Made by a program: the position numbers and the translations under genes. The notes beneath the pieces were generated by a model. The model was not told the origin of the DNA. It did not search any database and saw nothing but the letters and a program-made list of their open reading frames with translations. Of a stretch of 64,000 bases of DNA, positions 17,275 through 26,466 are shown piece by piece; position 1 is the first letter of the stretch; each line of letters opens with the position of its first letter. The DNA is from an uncultured Shewanella sp. (GTDB lineage Bacteria; Pseudomonadota; Gammaproteobacteria; Enterobacterales; Shewanellaceae): NCBI RefSeq assembly GCF_947501225.1, contig NZ_CANMUW010000016.1:1-64000 (forward strand), in the 5' to 3' direction.

Positions 17275-18318
17275 CTACGTGTCGGAATGGAAACTGTTAT
17301 TGCCTTTTTGGCAACTATAGGACTTAAAATATTGAGTCAGCTCCTCTAAAAAGACCTTCGTTTTTGGTGGAGTGACAGAACCTGCGCTCTGGAATGCTTT
17401 TAATGGGTACCTAATTTTAAATTTTGGTTCGAACAAACGATATAACTTTGACTCCAGATTTGTGCCATCGATCAAATTAGTAGGACAAATTATGACTCCT
17501 AACCCATTACTGCTCCAATCAAGAAGTGCATCAAAACTATCAAGTGTCGCAATGCTCTTTATTGGCATCCACCGAAGTACGCCTTCATCTTGCCAGGGTA
17601 ATGAACTTACAGGCCAAAATGGGTTTCTGATTGAGAGAACATCATGTTGTACCAATTGCAGCGGATGAACTAACTCGGGTGAGCGCTCGATATAACTCTT
17701 AGAGGCAAAGTATTCTAATTCAATTTCCAGGATAGTCTGAGATGCCCACTTGCGAGATTTTGGCTCAAACGCATGAATATAAAGATCAACTTCTACATCA
17801 TCATTTAACCTTGAAGCTAATACATTATAAATTGCAAATGTAATTTTCGGGTATTTCTTTCTGAACTCTACAAAGAACTGGCCACCGATTTCGGACAGAA
17901 TCCATTGAGGTATTCCTATGGTGAGTATGCCTGCCGGCTCTTGCTCGCTGTTTAACAGGAAGTTGTGCGTATTTTCGAGCTCATTTAATATTTTCGCGCT
18001 ATATTGGAGAAATTGTTCTCCAAAATCAGTCATTTTTATTAACCGGGTCGTTCGGTCAAACAATGCATACCCCAGCCTCTCCTCCATCTTCTTTATTTTT
18101 TTACTGGCAGTTGGGGCGGAAAGGCGGAGATGTCTGGCAGCAGAACTAAAACTGCCGCGAGTAACAACAGTTTGAAACAATACTAATTCGTCTATTTTTA
18201 TTTTTTCTGCTAACTCGGAAAGAGAATCCAAACTTATGCCACTAATACCATAACTTTGCGGACCATTTTCTTCTATTAAATTTGAGTCGCTCGTAACAGA
18301 TGGTTTGAGTGTTGGCAT
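17275..18318 (-). CDS. LysR family regulator upstream of rdhAB
   Basis: This 347-residue LysR regulator has a winged helix at about 42-105 (IDELVLFQTVVTRGSFSSAA, then RHLRLSAPTASKKIKKMEER) and a substrate-binding domain from about 130. An extra N-terminal arm of about 40 residues precedes the helix; an internal start would shorten it. It lies 61 bp ahead of rdhA in the same orientation, so it may be cotranscribed with, and control, rdhAB. In better-known organohalide respirers the regulators are mostly CRP/FNR, MarR or two-component types, so a LysR here is notable. Confidence 0.88.
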   Translation of the reverse strand: MPTLKPSVTSDSNLIEENGPQSYGISGISLDSLSELAEKIKIDELVLFQTVVTRGSFSSAARHLRLSAPTASKKIKKMEERLGYALFDRTTRLIKMTDFGEQFLQYSAKILNELENTHNFLLNSEQEPAGILTIGIPQWILSEIGGQFFVEFRKKYPKITFAIYNVLASRLNDDVEVDLYIHAFEPKSRKWASQTILEIELEYFASKSYIERSPELVHPLQLVQHDVLSIRNPFWPVSSLPWQDEGVLRWMPIKSIATLDSFDALLDWSSNGLGVIICPTNLIDGTNLESKLYRLFEPKFKIRYPLKAFQSAGSVTPPKTKVFLEELTQYFKSYSCQKGNNSFHSDT

Positions 18319-18563
18319 CGAACATTCTCTATAATTATTATATGAGGCTCAATGATCATAAATTTATTCTATTTATAAAGAAGCAGTAGCTCAATTTTAG
18401 ATATAACTCTCTATGTTTGTTATTTTGTGATGTTCACAAGGAAAGAGTCTATGCTATTTAACCCTGTTAAAATTCACATATGCAAGTTTAAACAGCTATC
18501 ATTAACCATCTTATTAATAATCATAACTTTTAAAAGGCTCTGGATTTCATAACCTAGAATCTT

Positions 18564-19097
18564 CTAAATATTACGCTCTTTCTTTAGCTGCAAGAACTGC
18601 TTCCATTTAACCACTTCCGGTGGCAACTCGGGAGTGGGTCCCTCGAAGTTAACCTCCTTTACCATGGTATCTATCGGTACCTGCTTCCCCTTACAAACAA
18701 AGACACCTCGCACATGTACTATGCAGTGAAGGATGTTTTCGCTAACAAAGCGTTGTTCTATGTAGAAATATTTATCGTCCCAACCAACCAGCCTGGATTC
18801 GATTTCAAACTTAGTAAGCGGCTTGATATCTCTGATATAGGTGAACTCGGCTGCATTGACGATAGGTAACCACTTAAGTTTCAAAAAGCGCTTAAGGAGC
18901 CCCATTTCGGCCAACATATATGTACGAGCCAAGTCCATAAGTGCCGGATAGCGAGAGTTGGTCACATGGCAGTTAATATCACAGTCCAGTGGCATTGCAC
19001 GATAGCTGATACGGCTGGTACCCAGAAAATCGATTGAGTTACAGTGACGGATCCGCCAGAAAAATAGCCAAAACAGTCTGAAATAGAGGTTCATCAA
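18564..19097 (-). CDS. Thioesterase family (hotdog fold) protein
   Basis: This 177-residue protein has a hydrophobic N-terminus and a single hotdog domain: YRAMPLDCDINCHVTNSRYP carries the acidic/His/Asn pattern of 4-hydroxybenzoyl-CoA-type thioesterases, followed by the long central helix. It probably hydrolyses an acyl-CoA and may be membrane associated. The substrate is unknown, and it appears monocistronic. Confidence 0.82.
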   Translation of the reverse strand: MMNLYFRLFWLFFWRIRHCNSIDFLGTSRISYRAMPLDCDINCHVTNSRYPALMDLARTYMLAEMGLLKRFLKLKWLPIVNAAEFTYIRDIKPLTKFEIESRLVGWDDKYFYIEQRFVSENILHCIVHVRGVFVCKGKQVPIDTMVKEVNFEGPTPELPPEVVKWKQFLQLKKERNI

Positions 19098-19337
19098 TAT
19101 TAGTCCCTGAGAATGAACGCGAAAGGCTAACAGAGGTCATACCAGATGACAAGTTTCTCTCAAATGAGATGGTTACCCCTTAGCTTTATCCTGAAATCCC
19201 GACTCATACTCACTGCAACCACGGCTCTATCGATAGCACTCTCATATACATATCGGGACAAACTGTGACTTGCCCTGACTCTCCCCTATTCTTTAGTATC
19301 TCTGGCTTGAATGAACGACTAAAGCCGGAAATTTTTT

Positions 19338-19772
19338 GTGAAGTCTATTTTTTTGTCCCTTATGTTTTCAATCTCATTCGCCACGCTATCTGTAGCCATG
19401 AGTGCGTGTGCCAATGCTCCCCGACCAGGTATGATCACAATCGAAGACTCTGACTCGCTGACGACGATAAAGGTGTACGGAGCCTTACCTGAAAAGGAGT
19501 TACACTTTAATAGTGAGCAGTATGAGATTAATATTCAAAATCTTGGCGATAACCTGTTCCATATTGACGCGAAGATCACCTCTGTGAGAGTCGATAATAT
19601 GACAGGAGAGGAGTTAGTCTCCAGTAATCAAATAGTGAGCCAGGTCAGGGCTGAACCGGGAGAGAGAATCACTATCGGCGGCCTGGATTCATGGTCGGAG
19701 TCAGTTCGGGAGGATGGTCGTACCGTCGGGGTACACTCTCAAAAACAATATGTTTTAGAGATAGTAAAGTAA
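19338..19772 (+). CDS. Hypothetical lipoprotein
   Basis: This 144-residue protein has a signal ending in the lipobox VAMSAC (Cys at about 24). A soluble domain of beta-rich appearance follows (ITSVRVDNMTGEELVSSNQI, then PGERITIGGL), as in small periplasmic lipoproteins with an Ig-like fold. I do not recognise a family. The start is a GTG with a weak ribosome site (CGGAAA). Confidence 0.6.
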   Translation: MKSIFLSLMFSISFATLSVAMSACANAPRPGMITIEDSDSLTTIKVYGALPEKELHFNSEQYEINIQNLGDNLFHIDAKITSVRVDNMTGEELVSSNQIVSQVRAEPGERITIGGLDSWSESVREDGRTVGVHSQKQYVLEIVK

Positions 19773-19785
19773 GTCTGGATATTAC

Positions 19786-19820
19786 AAAGATGCCAATTGG
19801 CAGAACCAATTGGCATCTTT
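19786..19820. terminator. Bidirectional intrinsic terminator
   Basis: A perfect 15-bp stem AAAGATGCCAATTGG/CCAATTGGCATCTTT with a 5-nt loop ends in T runs on the plus strand. It separates the lipoprotein gene and prlC, which converge. Confidence 0.93.
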
Positions 19821-19833
19821 TTACGACATAGAG

Positions 19834-21873
19834 TTATCCGTTAATGCCCGAGTGACGAAGCAGTGCATCGATGCGAGGCTCACGTCCACGGAAGCGCTTA
19901 AACAGCTCCATCGGCTCTTCGCTCCCTCCCATCTCTAAGATGTTATTGAGGAAGCTACGGCCTGTTTCGCTGTTAAAAATCCCCTCCTCCTCGAATCGCG
20001 AGAAAGCATCTGCTGACAAGACTTCTGCCCACTTGTAGCTGTAGTAACCGGCAGCATACCCACCGGCAAAGATATGGGCAAAGCTATGCTGGAAACGGTT
20101 AAAGTCGGCGGCCTTGATCACAGCCACCTGGCTACGTACTTCATCCAGCTTGGCCTGAATATTCGCCCCCTCTTCAGAGCTATACTCCAGATGCAATCTG
20201 AAATCGAATAGTGAAAACTCCAACTGGCGCAGCATTCCCATGCCCGATTGGAAATTCTTCGCCGCCAACATCTTATCCAGCATAGCCTTCGGCAATGGCT
20301 CACCGGTTTCAAAATGTCCGGAGATCTCGGCCAACGCCTCCTCTTCGAAACACCAGTTTTCCATGAACTGGCTCGGCAGCTCTACCGCATCCCATGGAAC
20401 CCCGTTAATGCCCGATACCCCGGCGACATCGATCTTGGTCAACATATGATGGATGCCATGACCAAACTCATGGAACAGGGTTGTCACCTCATCATGGGTA
20501 AACAGGGCGGGCTTACCATCCACAGGCGCATTGAAATTACAGGTAAGGTAAGCCACCGGATCTTGCATCCCCGCAGCTGTTTGCCTGCGCACGCGGCAAT
20601 CATCCATCCAGGCACCACCGCGCTTACCCTCACGGGCATACAGGTCGAAGTAGAAGCTACCTCTGTGCTTGCCTTCGCTGTCTTCTATGCTGAAGAAGCG
20701 AACATCTTTATGCCAGGAGTCGAACTCCTTCTGCTCGGTGATCTTCAAGCCAAACAGGCGATTCACCGTATAGAAAAGCCCGGACAGCACCTTATCTTCA
20801 GGAAAATAGGGACGAAGCAGCTCTTGGGAGATCTCATATCTGTGATGCTTTAGCTTCTCAGCATAGAAGCTGAGATCCCAGGGCTGCAGATCTGTCGCCC
20901 CAAACTCCTGCTCTGCAAACTCGGTCAGTTCGGCCAGCTCTGTTTCTCCCTGCTTTTTAGAGCGGGAGGCCAGCTCATTGAGAAACTCTAATACCTGCTC
21001 GGGAGTCTCTGCCATCTTGGTCGCCAAAGACTTGTGGGCATAGCTATCGAACCCTAACAGCTGCGCCAACTCATGGCGCAGTGCCACAATCTCATCCATC
21101 AGGGGCCCGTTATCAAACTCACCGGCAAATGGTCCTTGGTCGGAAGCCCGCGTCACAAATGCACGATAGCACTCCTCTCTCAACTCACGATTTTCACTAT
21201 AGGTCATCACCGGCAGGTATGAAGGGAAGTCCAAGGTGAATAGCCAGCCCTGTTGATCTTTAGCTTCTGCCATGGCTTTAGCCGCAGCAACTGCAGACTC
21301 GGGTAAACCTGCGAGATCCTTCTCCTCTGTAAGCAACTTAGTCCACGCCTGCGTCGCATCCAGAAGTTGATTCGAGAAACCGCTGGTCAACTCTGACATG
21401 CGTTTAACCAACTCACCGTAACGCTGCTTGTCAGTATCATTGAGTCCGATTCCTGAAAGCTCGAAGTCACGTAAACTATGGTCGATCACCATCTTCTGCG
21501 CTTGAGTCAGATGCTCAAACTCTGCAGATGCCTTTATGGATTTATAAGCTTGATAGAGCGGCTGATGCTGCCCAACGAAAGTACCGTACTCTGAAAGCAG
21601 AGGCAGGCAGGCATCGTGCGCCTGACGCCACTCTTCACTGCTGACCACTGAGTTCATATGGGAGATAGGGGACCAGATCTTACTCAGCCGATCATCGGCC
21701 TCTTCGAGGGGAGCGATAAGATTATCCCAGGTGAAGGGGGCTGGCTGGGCAAGCACCTTCTCTATCTGACTGCGGCAATTGGCAATACCCTGCTCAACGG
21801 CTTCTTGAATATGTTCTGGCTTGATCTTGGAAAAAGGGGGTAACACTGCGCTGGTAAGCAAAGGGTTGCTCAT
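19834..21873 (-). CDS. prlC: Oligopeptidase A
   Basis: This 679-residue cytosolic M3-family zinc metallopeptidase degrades short peptides, including cleaved signal peptides. It has the zinc motif HEFGH within TTLFHEFGHGIHHML (about residue 467), and the conserved AGGYAAGYYSYKWAEVLSAD segment appears near the C-terminus. Length and N-terminus (MSNPLLTSAVLPPFSKI) match E. coli PrlC. The gene stands alone. Confidence 0.97.
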   Translation of the reverse strand: MSNPLLTSAVLPPFSKIKPEHIQEAVEQGIANCRSQIEKVLAQPAPFTWDNLIAPLEEADDRLSKIWSPISHMNSVVSSEEWRQAHDACLPLLSEYGTFVGQHQPLYQAYKSIKASAEFEHLTQAQKMVIDHSLRDFELSGIGLNDTDKQRYGELVKRMSELTSGFSNQLLDATQAWTKLLTEEKDLAGLPESAVAAAKAMAEAKDQQGWLFTLDFPSYLPVMTYSENRELREECYRAFVTRASDQGPFAGEFDNGPLMDEIVALRHELAQLLGFDSYAHKSLATKMAETPEQVLEFLNELASRSKKQGETELAELTEFAEQEFGATDLQPWDLSFYAEKLKHHRYEISQELLRPYFPEDKVLSGLFYTVNRLFGLKITEQKEFDSWHKDVRFFSIEDSEGKHRGSFYFDLYAREGKRGGAWMDDCRVRRQTAAGMQDPVAYLTCNFNAPVDGKPALFTHDEVTTLFHEFGHGIHHMLTKIDVAGVSGINGVPWDAVELPSQFMENWCFEEEALAEISGHFETGEPLPKAMLDKMLAAKNFQSGMGMLRQLEFSLFDFRLHLEYSSEEGANIQAKLDEVRSQVAVIKAADFNRFQHSFAHIFAGGYAAGYYSYKWAEVLSADAFSRFEEEGIFNSETGRSFLNNILEMGGSEEPMELFKRFRGREPRIDALLRHSGING

Positions 21874-22037
21874 ATTGATTCCTCAGCATAGAGATAATCT
21901 ATGCTCTAGATAATGGTCTAAAGATTAGATATGGGCTAATCGGGGAATATTCAAGAACTATCTGTAGCCAGACATTTCGTCTCATTACGCCTATCAAGGC
22001 ATAACTTAGAATAAATTGATCTAGAACAAGAAAAACC

Positions 22038-22112
22038 TATGGGAATCATTTACATTCCAACTCTTGAGAGCCTCATCCCAAATGGGAAGCGTTCTCATTT
22101 ACATTCTTGACA
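22038..22112 (+). promoter_or_regulatory. Two Fur-box-like sites and a -35 element
   Basis: AATGGGAAGCGTTCTCATT (22081-22099) matches the Fur consensus AATGAGAATnATTCTCATT at 15 of 18 defined positions. TATGGGAATCATTTACATT (22038-22056) matches at 14. A TTGACA (22107-22112) follows directly, with a weak -10 (TAAGTA) 16 bp on. The next gene is a porin-like protein, so iron repression is likely. Confidence 0.6.
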
Positions 22113-22176
22113 ATAGCATTACTATTCCTAAGTAGTTAATCACATTATCACCATTTCGCCTGAATCCGAGCCGTAT

Positions 22177-22953
22177 ATGAACAATAAAACTAAGTTATCA
22201 CTTCTGACCAGCCTGATCATTGCCTCCTCTTCTGCCTATGCGGAGACCAGTACGAATATTGATGACTCACATAGCAGAAATGTTCTGCCGGCGAATGAAA
22301 CGGTAGAGACCGGATACCTGCTCGATCTGGGTTGGGACTCTAAGTATGTCTCTGAAGGACGTAATAACCTGGATAAAGGCGGAATATTCTGGGGGACTGC
22401 TGCGGTACAACATGGCAACTTAAACCTCTATGCCACACTTGGTCGCGCAGATGATCAGGATTATACCGAGTGGAACTTTGGTCTCGAATACGCTATTCCT
22501 CTCTCCGACACTGTGGAAGCAACGGTTGGCTATCAAAGACTCGAGTTTTACGGTGATGAACGTGCCCATGACAATGAGTTCTTCAGCTCCCTTACTTACA
22601 GCGGCATCGAATGGCTGACACCATCTATCGCCTATACCTATGCGACAGAAGCCGGTGGTTACTTTGTCGAAGCCAGCCTGCACAGCAGCTGGGAGCTACT
22701 GGAAAACTTCACCGTGACCCCCTATGTCACTCAAGCATTCGATTTTCAATACGCAACCGAAGATCATGATGGGCCGAACCATTTCCAGTTCGGTGTAGAA
22801 GCTGAATATCTGGTGAATGAGCAGATCACGCTATCTGGCCACGTCAGCCACACCATAGCCCAGGAGGATATCAAGGCTGAAGCTAAGGCCGATGGCATCG
22901 AAGGCAGCTTAGATCAGACCTATGCCGGCATCCACCTGACCTGGAATTTCTAA
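22177..22953 (+). CDS. TorF-like putative outer-membrane porin, probably Fur regulated
   Basis: This 258-residue protein has a signal peptide (MNNKTKLSLLTSLIIASSSAYA). A barrel-like strand series starts YLLDLGWDSKYVSEGRNNLD, and the protein ends WNF. The layout and opening strand resemble the TorF-like porin at 10069 but the sequences are well separated. Two Fur-box-like sites lie upstream, which suggests a role in low-iron physiology such as passage of an iron carrier. That role is inference. Confidence 0.75.
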   Translation: MNNKTKLSLLTSLIIASSSAYAETSTNIDDSHSRNVLPANETVETGYLLDLGWDSKYVSEGRNNLDKGGIFWGTAAVQHGNLNLYATLGRADDQDYTEWNFGLEYAIPLSDTVEATVGYQRLEFYGDERAHDNEFFSSLTYSGIEWLTPSIAYTYATEAGGYFVEASLHSSWELLENFTVTPYVTQAFDFQYATEDHDGPNHFQFGVEAEYLVNEQITLSGHVSHTIAQEDIKAEAKADGIEGSLDQTYAGIHLTWNF

Positions 22954-22966
22954 AGTTAAAAGAGTG

Positions 22967-22994
22967 AGTGCTCAGGCTATGGAGGCTGAGCACT
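22967..22994 (+). terminator. Hairpin after the porin gene, possible terminator
   Basis: A perfect 9-bp stem AGTGCTCAG/CTGAGCACT lies 14 bases past the stop. The T run is poor, so termination may be weak. Confidence 0.45.
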
Positions 22995-23094
22995 TTGTAA
23001 AAAGTAAGAACCTGGACTAGATTTATCTAAACCAAAGACAGGGAGTGTCTTTGGCAAAAACTTTTGTAACTCACACCTTCAAGAGGAACAGGGA

Positions 23095-23598
23095 ATGTCA
23101 CTCTTAACAGAATATGCCCGGCTCATTAAACCCGCCACTACCTTCGCCCTGGCAATCCTTCTGTTCGTGCCAACTCCCTGTAGCCGAGCAGACAACAAAG
23201 CCCCCCTCCCCTTAGGGGTTGTTTTAGATAACAAAGGTAACCCCATATCTTTCCCAACAGATAACCGAAGTGCCTTGGAGTTCAGCTCCCCAGTAGTCAA
23301 AGAAACCAATCGAGCCTCTTCTCCGGCTCAGCCCAAAAAAAGAAAACCCCATACAAAGAAACTCCCCCACAAGCAGCAACTTGCCGGCAGAGCACATATA
23401 GCCAACGATCCCAGCTGCCGCTGGCTCAACAACAGAATGAACAAGCTGGAGAAGAGTCTCACATCTACCGGAAATAAGTCATCTAACAGTTACCATAAAA
23501 AGGAGTTAGCGATCAGGAACAAAGAGTGGAACTGCATGAAATGTGGCGCCGAAGGTCCGAAACAGAAAGACTATGACAGATGCCAACATCGCCGCTGA
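23095..23598 (+). CDS. Hypothetical secreted basic protein with C-terminal Cys cluster
   Basis: This 167-residue protein has a hydrophobic signal-like N-terminus (ALAILLFVPTPCSRA) and a Pro/Lys-rich linker (AQPKKRKPHTKKLPHKQQ). The C-terminal part has spaced cysteines (SCRWLNNR, NCMKCGAEG, DRCQHRR). GAGG lies upstream of the ATG. I do not recognise it. The basic linker and conserved-looking Cys/Arg tail suggest a periplasmic disulfide or metal-binding protein, but nothing proves this. Confidence 0.65.
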   Translation: MSLLTEYARLIKPATTFALAILLFVPTPCSRADNKAPLPLGVVLDNKGNPISFPTDNRSALEFSSPVVKETNRASSPAQPKKRKPHTKKLPHKQQLAGRAHIANDPSCRWLNNRMNKLEKSLTSTGNKSSNSYHKKELAIRNKEWNCMKCGAEGPKQKDYDRCQHRR

Positions 23599-23719
23599 TA
23601 ATAGACAGGAGTGAGCTTGAAATATGATACTGGCCTTCTGTACTGAGGCATGATTTCCCCCTACAATGGCTGCTTGCCTTACATAGCAACTTTTTGCACA
23701 TACTCTTTGGAGATAATAG

Positions 23720-25075
23720 ATGGCCCAACATTTTGACTATATCTGTCTTGGCGCAGGTAGTGGTGGTATCGCATCGGCAAACCGCGCAGCCATGCGTGGC
23801 GCTAAGGTACTACTCATCGAAGCTAAGGCGCTCGGCGGCACCTGTGTCAACGTAGGCTGCGTACCAAAGAAGGTGATGTGGTATGGCGCCCAGGTTGCAG
23901 AAGCCTTACATCTATACGCTAAAGATTATGGCTTCGATGTCACGGTCAACAAGTTTGACTGGAACACTTTAGTTGCGAGCCGCGATGCCTATATCGAGCG
24001 AATTCATGGCTCATACGACCGAGGCCTTGAAAACAACAAGGTCACCTTAGTACGCGGTTACGGCCGCTTCGTCAACGAGCGCACCATAGAGGTCAACGGA
24101 GAGGAGTACACCGCCGACCATATCCTGATCGCCACAGGAGGCTCGCCGAGTATCCCGAATATTCCCGGTGCCGAACATGGCATCGATTCAGATGGCTTCT
24201 TCGATTTACGCGAACAGCCTAAACGTGTAGCTGTCATTGGCGCCGGTTATATCGCAGTCGAGCTCGCCGGCGTGCTGCACTCTCTGGGCAGTGAGACCCA
24301 TCTGTTTGTGCGTAAGCATGCACCGCTGCGTAGTTTCGATCCTATGCTGAGTGAAGCACTGATGGAGTCTATGGCGACAGACGGGCCTACGCTGCACACC
24401 AACAGTATTCCAGAATCGGTCATCAAAAATAGCGACGGCACACTTACCCTGAAGCTTGAAAACGGCGAGAGTTTTGAGGTTGATACCCTTATCTGGGCAA
24501 TAGGCCGCAAACCCTCTACCGGAAATATCGGCCTGGAAAATACCCGAGTTAAGTTAAATGACAAAGGTTACGTGGTTGTCGATGAGCAGCAGAACACCAC
24601 CAACCCGGGCATCTACTGTGTGGGAGATATCATCGAGGGCGGCGTAGAGCTGACTCCGGTAGCCGTCAAGGCGGGTCGACTACTCTCCGAACGCCTGTTC
24701 AACGGCATGGCAGATGCAAAAATGGATTACAGCCTGATCCCTACCGTTGTCTTCAGCCACCCGGCCATAGGCACCATGGGGCTCACTGAACCTGAGGCCA
24801 TCGCCCAATATGGCGCAGATCAGGTTAAGTGTTACAACTCGGGCTTCACCTCTATGTATACGGCCGTCACCGCTCATCGTCAGGCGTGCAAGATGAAACT
24901 GGTCTGCGCCGGCCCCGATGAGAAGGTGGTGGGTATACACGGAATAGGTTTCGGCATGGATGAGATCCTGCAGGGCTTCGGTGTCGCAATGAAGATGGGC
25001 GCCACCAAAGCTCAGTTCGACGCCGTCGTCGCTATCCATCCGACGGGCGCCGAAGAGTTCGTTACTATGAGGTAA
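23720..25075 (+). CDS. gor: Glutathione-disulfide reductase
   Basis: This 451-residue FAD/NADPH enzyme regenerates glutathione in the cytosol. The FAD site is LGAGSGGIASANRAA, and the redox pair Cys-x4-Cys is in GGTCVNVGCVPKK (about 42-47). The NADPH fold is AVIGAGYIAVELAGVL, and the C-terminal catalytic His lies in AIHPTGAEEFVTMR. It has full length and a good start. Confidence 0.97.
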   Translation: MAQHFDYICLGAGSGGIASANRAAMRGAKVLLIEAKALGGTCVNVGCVPKKVMWYGAQVAEALHLYAKDYGFDVTVNKFDWNTLVASRDAYIERIHGSYDRGLENNKVTLVRGYGRFVNERTIEVNGEEYTADHILIATGGSPSIPNIPGAEHGIDSDGFFDLREQPKRVAVIGAGYIAVELAGVLHSLGSETHLFVRKHAPLRSFDPMLSEALMESMATDGPTLHTNSIPESVIKNSDGTLTLKLENGESFEVDTLIWAIGRKPSTGNIGLENTRVKLNDKGYVVVDEQQNTTNPGIYCVGDIIEGGVELTPVAVKAGRLLSERLFNGMADAKMDYSLIPTVVFSHPAIGTMGLTEPEAIAQYGADQVKCYNSGFTSMYTAVTAHRQACKMKLVCAGPDEKVVGIHGIGFGMDEILQGFGVAMKMGATKAQFDAVVAIHPTGAEEFVTMR

Positions 25076-25085
25076 TGAGGAATAC

Positions 25086-25122
25086 GTCCTCTGATTTCGC
25101 TGCTGATTCGGAATCAGAGGAC
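25086..25122. terminator. Hairpin after gor
   Basis: An 11-bp perfect stem GTCCTCTGATT/AATCAGAGGAC begins 11 bases after the gor stop. It lacks a T run, so it may stabilise the mRNA end rather than terminate transcription. Confidence 0.4.
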
Positions 25123-25246
25123 TGGTTTGAATGATCAGGCTACTCGAAGAATAAATTTTATTTAATCTATAACTAAAATAAATTGAATTTATTGAAAACG
25201 CCTGTCTGGCTATAATTTCCAGCTAACTCCCAAGCTATTATTTTCG

Positions 25247-26191
25247 ATGAAACCCGGCAACATATCTCTTCAGACCGTAAAGCGCCACCTTCCCTTTTTT
25301 CTCATTGCCGTCCTGTGTCTGCTTCCGGTGATCTCATCCCCCATAGCCCTGGTATTAGGTTTTACCCTGGCAAGCCTGGGCCTGATCCCCAATGAACTCG
25401 ATCTGGGCAAGATAACTAAACGCCTGCTCTCCTACTCAATTATCGGTCTGGGTTTCGGAATTCAACTGCAAACCGCCATATCGGCAAGCCTGCAGAACCT
25501 GCCATTGATCCTTGGCTCAATCATCTTCACCCTGCTCTTAGGCTTTATGCTGACAAAAGCACTCAGGTTCGACACCAAGACAGGGCATCTTATCTCTGCG
25601 GGTACAGCTATCTGCGGTGGAAGCGCTATCGCCGCCGTCGCACCGGCAATCAATGCCAGGAGTGAACAGTCGGCCATCGCGCTCGCAACCGTTTTTATCC
25701 TCAACTCTTTGGCACTCTTCCTGTTCCCGGCCCTGGGGCACCTGTTTTCGATGAGCCAATATGAGTTCGGTGTCTGGAGCGCCATCGCGATTCATGATAC
25801 CTCCTCAGTGGTTGGCGCTGCATCAGCCTACGGTGAAGAAGCTCTGACTACGGCAACGACCATTAAGTTGGCTCGGGCGTTGTGGATCATTCCCATAGCC
25901 CTGCTCAGTGCCATACTCTTTGGCGGCGACAGGAAGCGCATTACCATTCCCTACTTTATCGGCTTCTACTGCCTGGCAATTGCCATCGCCCACTACTTCC
26001 CCCTGGGTCAGCCTGCCTATGAGGTGCTGTTTGAGATCTCCAAGCGCGTACTCGTGCTCTGCCTGTTCCTGATTGGCGCGGGGATCACGGTGAGAAAGAT
26101 GCGTACAGCAGGCGCTAAGCCCCTGCTCTTGGGCGTGCTGTTATGGTTATCGATAGGAACCAGCTCGCTGCTTTACATTCTCTATCTATAA
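25247..26191 (+). CDS. yeiH: YeiH family putative sulfate exporter
   Basis: This 314-residue inner-membrane protein of the UPF0324/YeiH family has about nine to ten helices. The family segments GLGFGIQLQTAI, GTAICGGSAIAAVAPAI and AIHDTSSVVGAASAYG are seen. The family is annotated as putative sulfate exporters; the substrate is not settled. It is monocistronic. Confidence 0.88.
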   Translation: MKPGNISLQTVKRHLPFFLIAVLCLLPVISSPIALVLGFTLASLGLIPNELDLGKITKRLLSYSIIGLGFGIQLQTAISASLQNLPLILGSIIFTLLLGFMLTKALRFDTKTGHLISAGTAICGGSAIAAVAPAINARSEQSAIALATVFILNSLALFLFPALGHLFSMSQYEFGVWSAIAIHDTSSVVGAASAYGEEALTTATTIKLARALWIIPIALLSAILFGGDRKRITIPYFIGFYCLAIAIAHYFPLGQPAYEVLFEISKRVLVLCLFLIGAGITVRKMRTAGAKPLLLGVLLWLSIGTSSLLYILYL

Positions 26192-26208
26192 CATGATCTG
26201 AGCAGAGA

Positions 26209-26361
26209 CTATGGCTTCAACGGCTCAGACTTAACTCCCAGTACAATCCAGAGCAGACAAGCAAAGGCTGCAAGATCGATCAAGGCACGAACGAGTCCGT
26301 CGGTAAGCAGGGAGGCAGCCACAAAAACTGCACAACATATGATGATTAACCACTGCTTCAT
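26209..26361 (-). CDS. Small membrane protein (50 residues)
   Basis: A 50-codon frame begins MKQWLIIICCAVFVAASLL and ends SEPLKP. AAGGAGG sits 4 bases before the ATG, an excellent ribosome site. The product has two hydrophobic segments (about 4-19 and 30-43) around a short polar turn (TDGLVR). It is convergent with yeiH, 17 bp apart. I do not recognise a family. The ideal start signal and regular hydrophobic pattern make it more likely real than not. Confidence 0.6.
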   Translation of the reverse strand: MKQWLIIICCAVFVAASLLTDGLVRALIDLAAFACLLWIVLGVKSEPLKP

Positions 26362-26466
26362 TCTGCCTCCTTGTTTATCAGAGATAGGTTCAAAGAAGTG
26401 GTTATTATTTATCGATAAATAAAGTTAACCCAAATATTCGTTTTTACTAACAAATAGCTAGATCAA

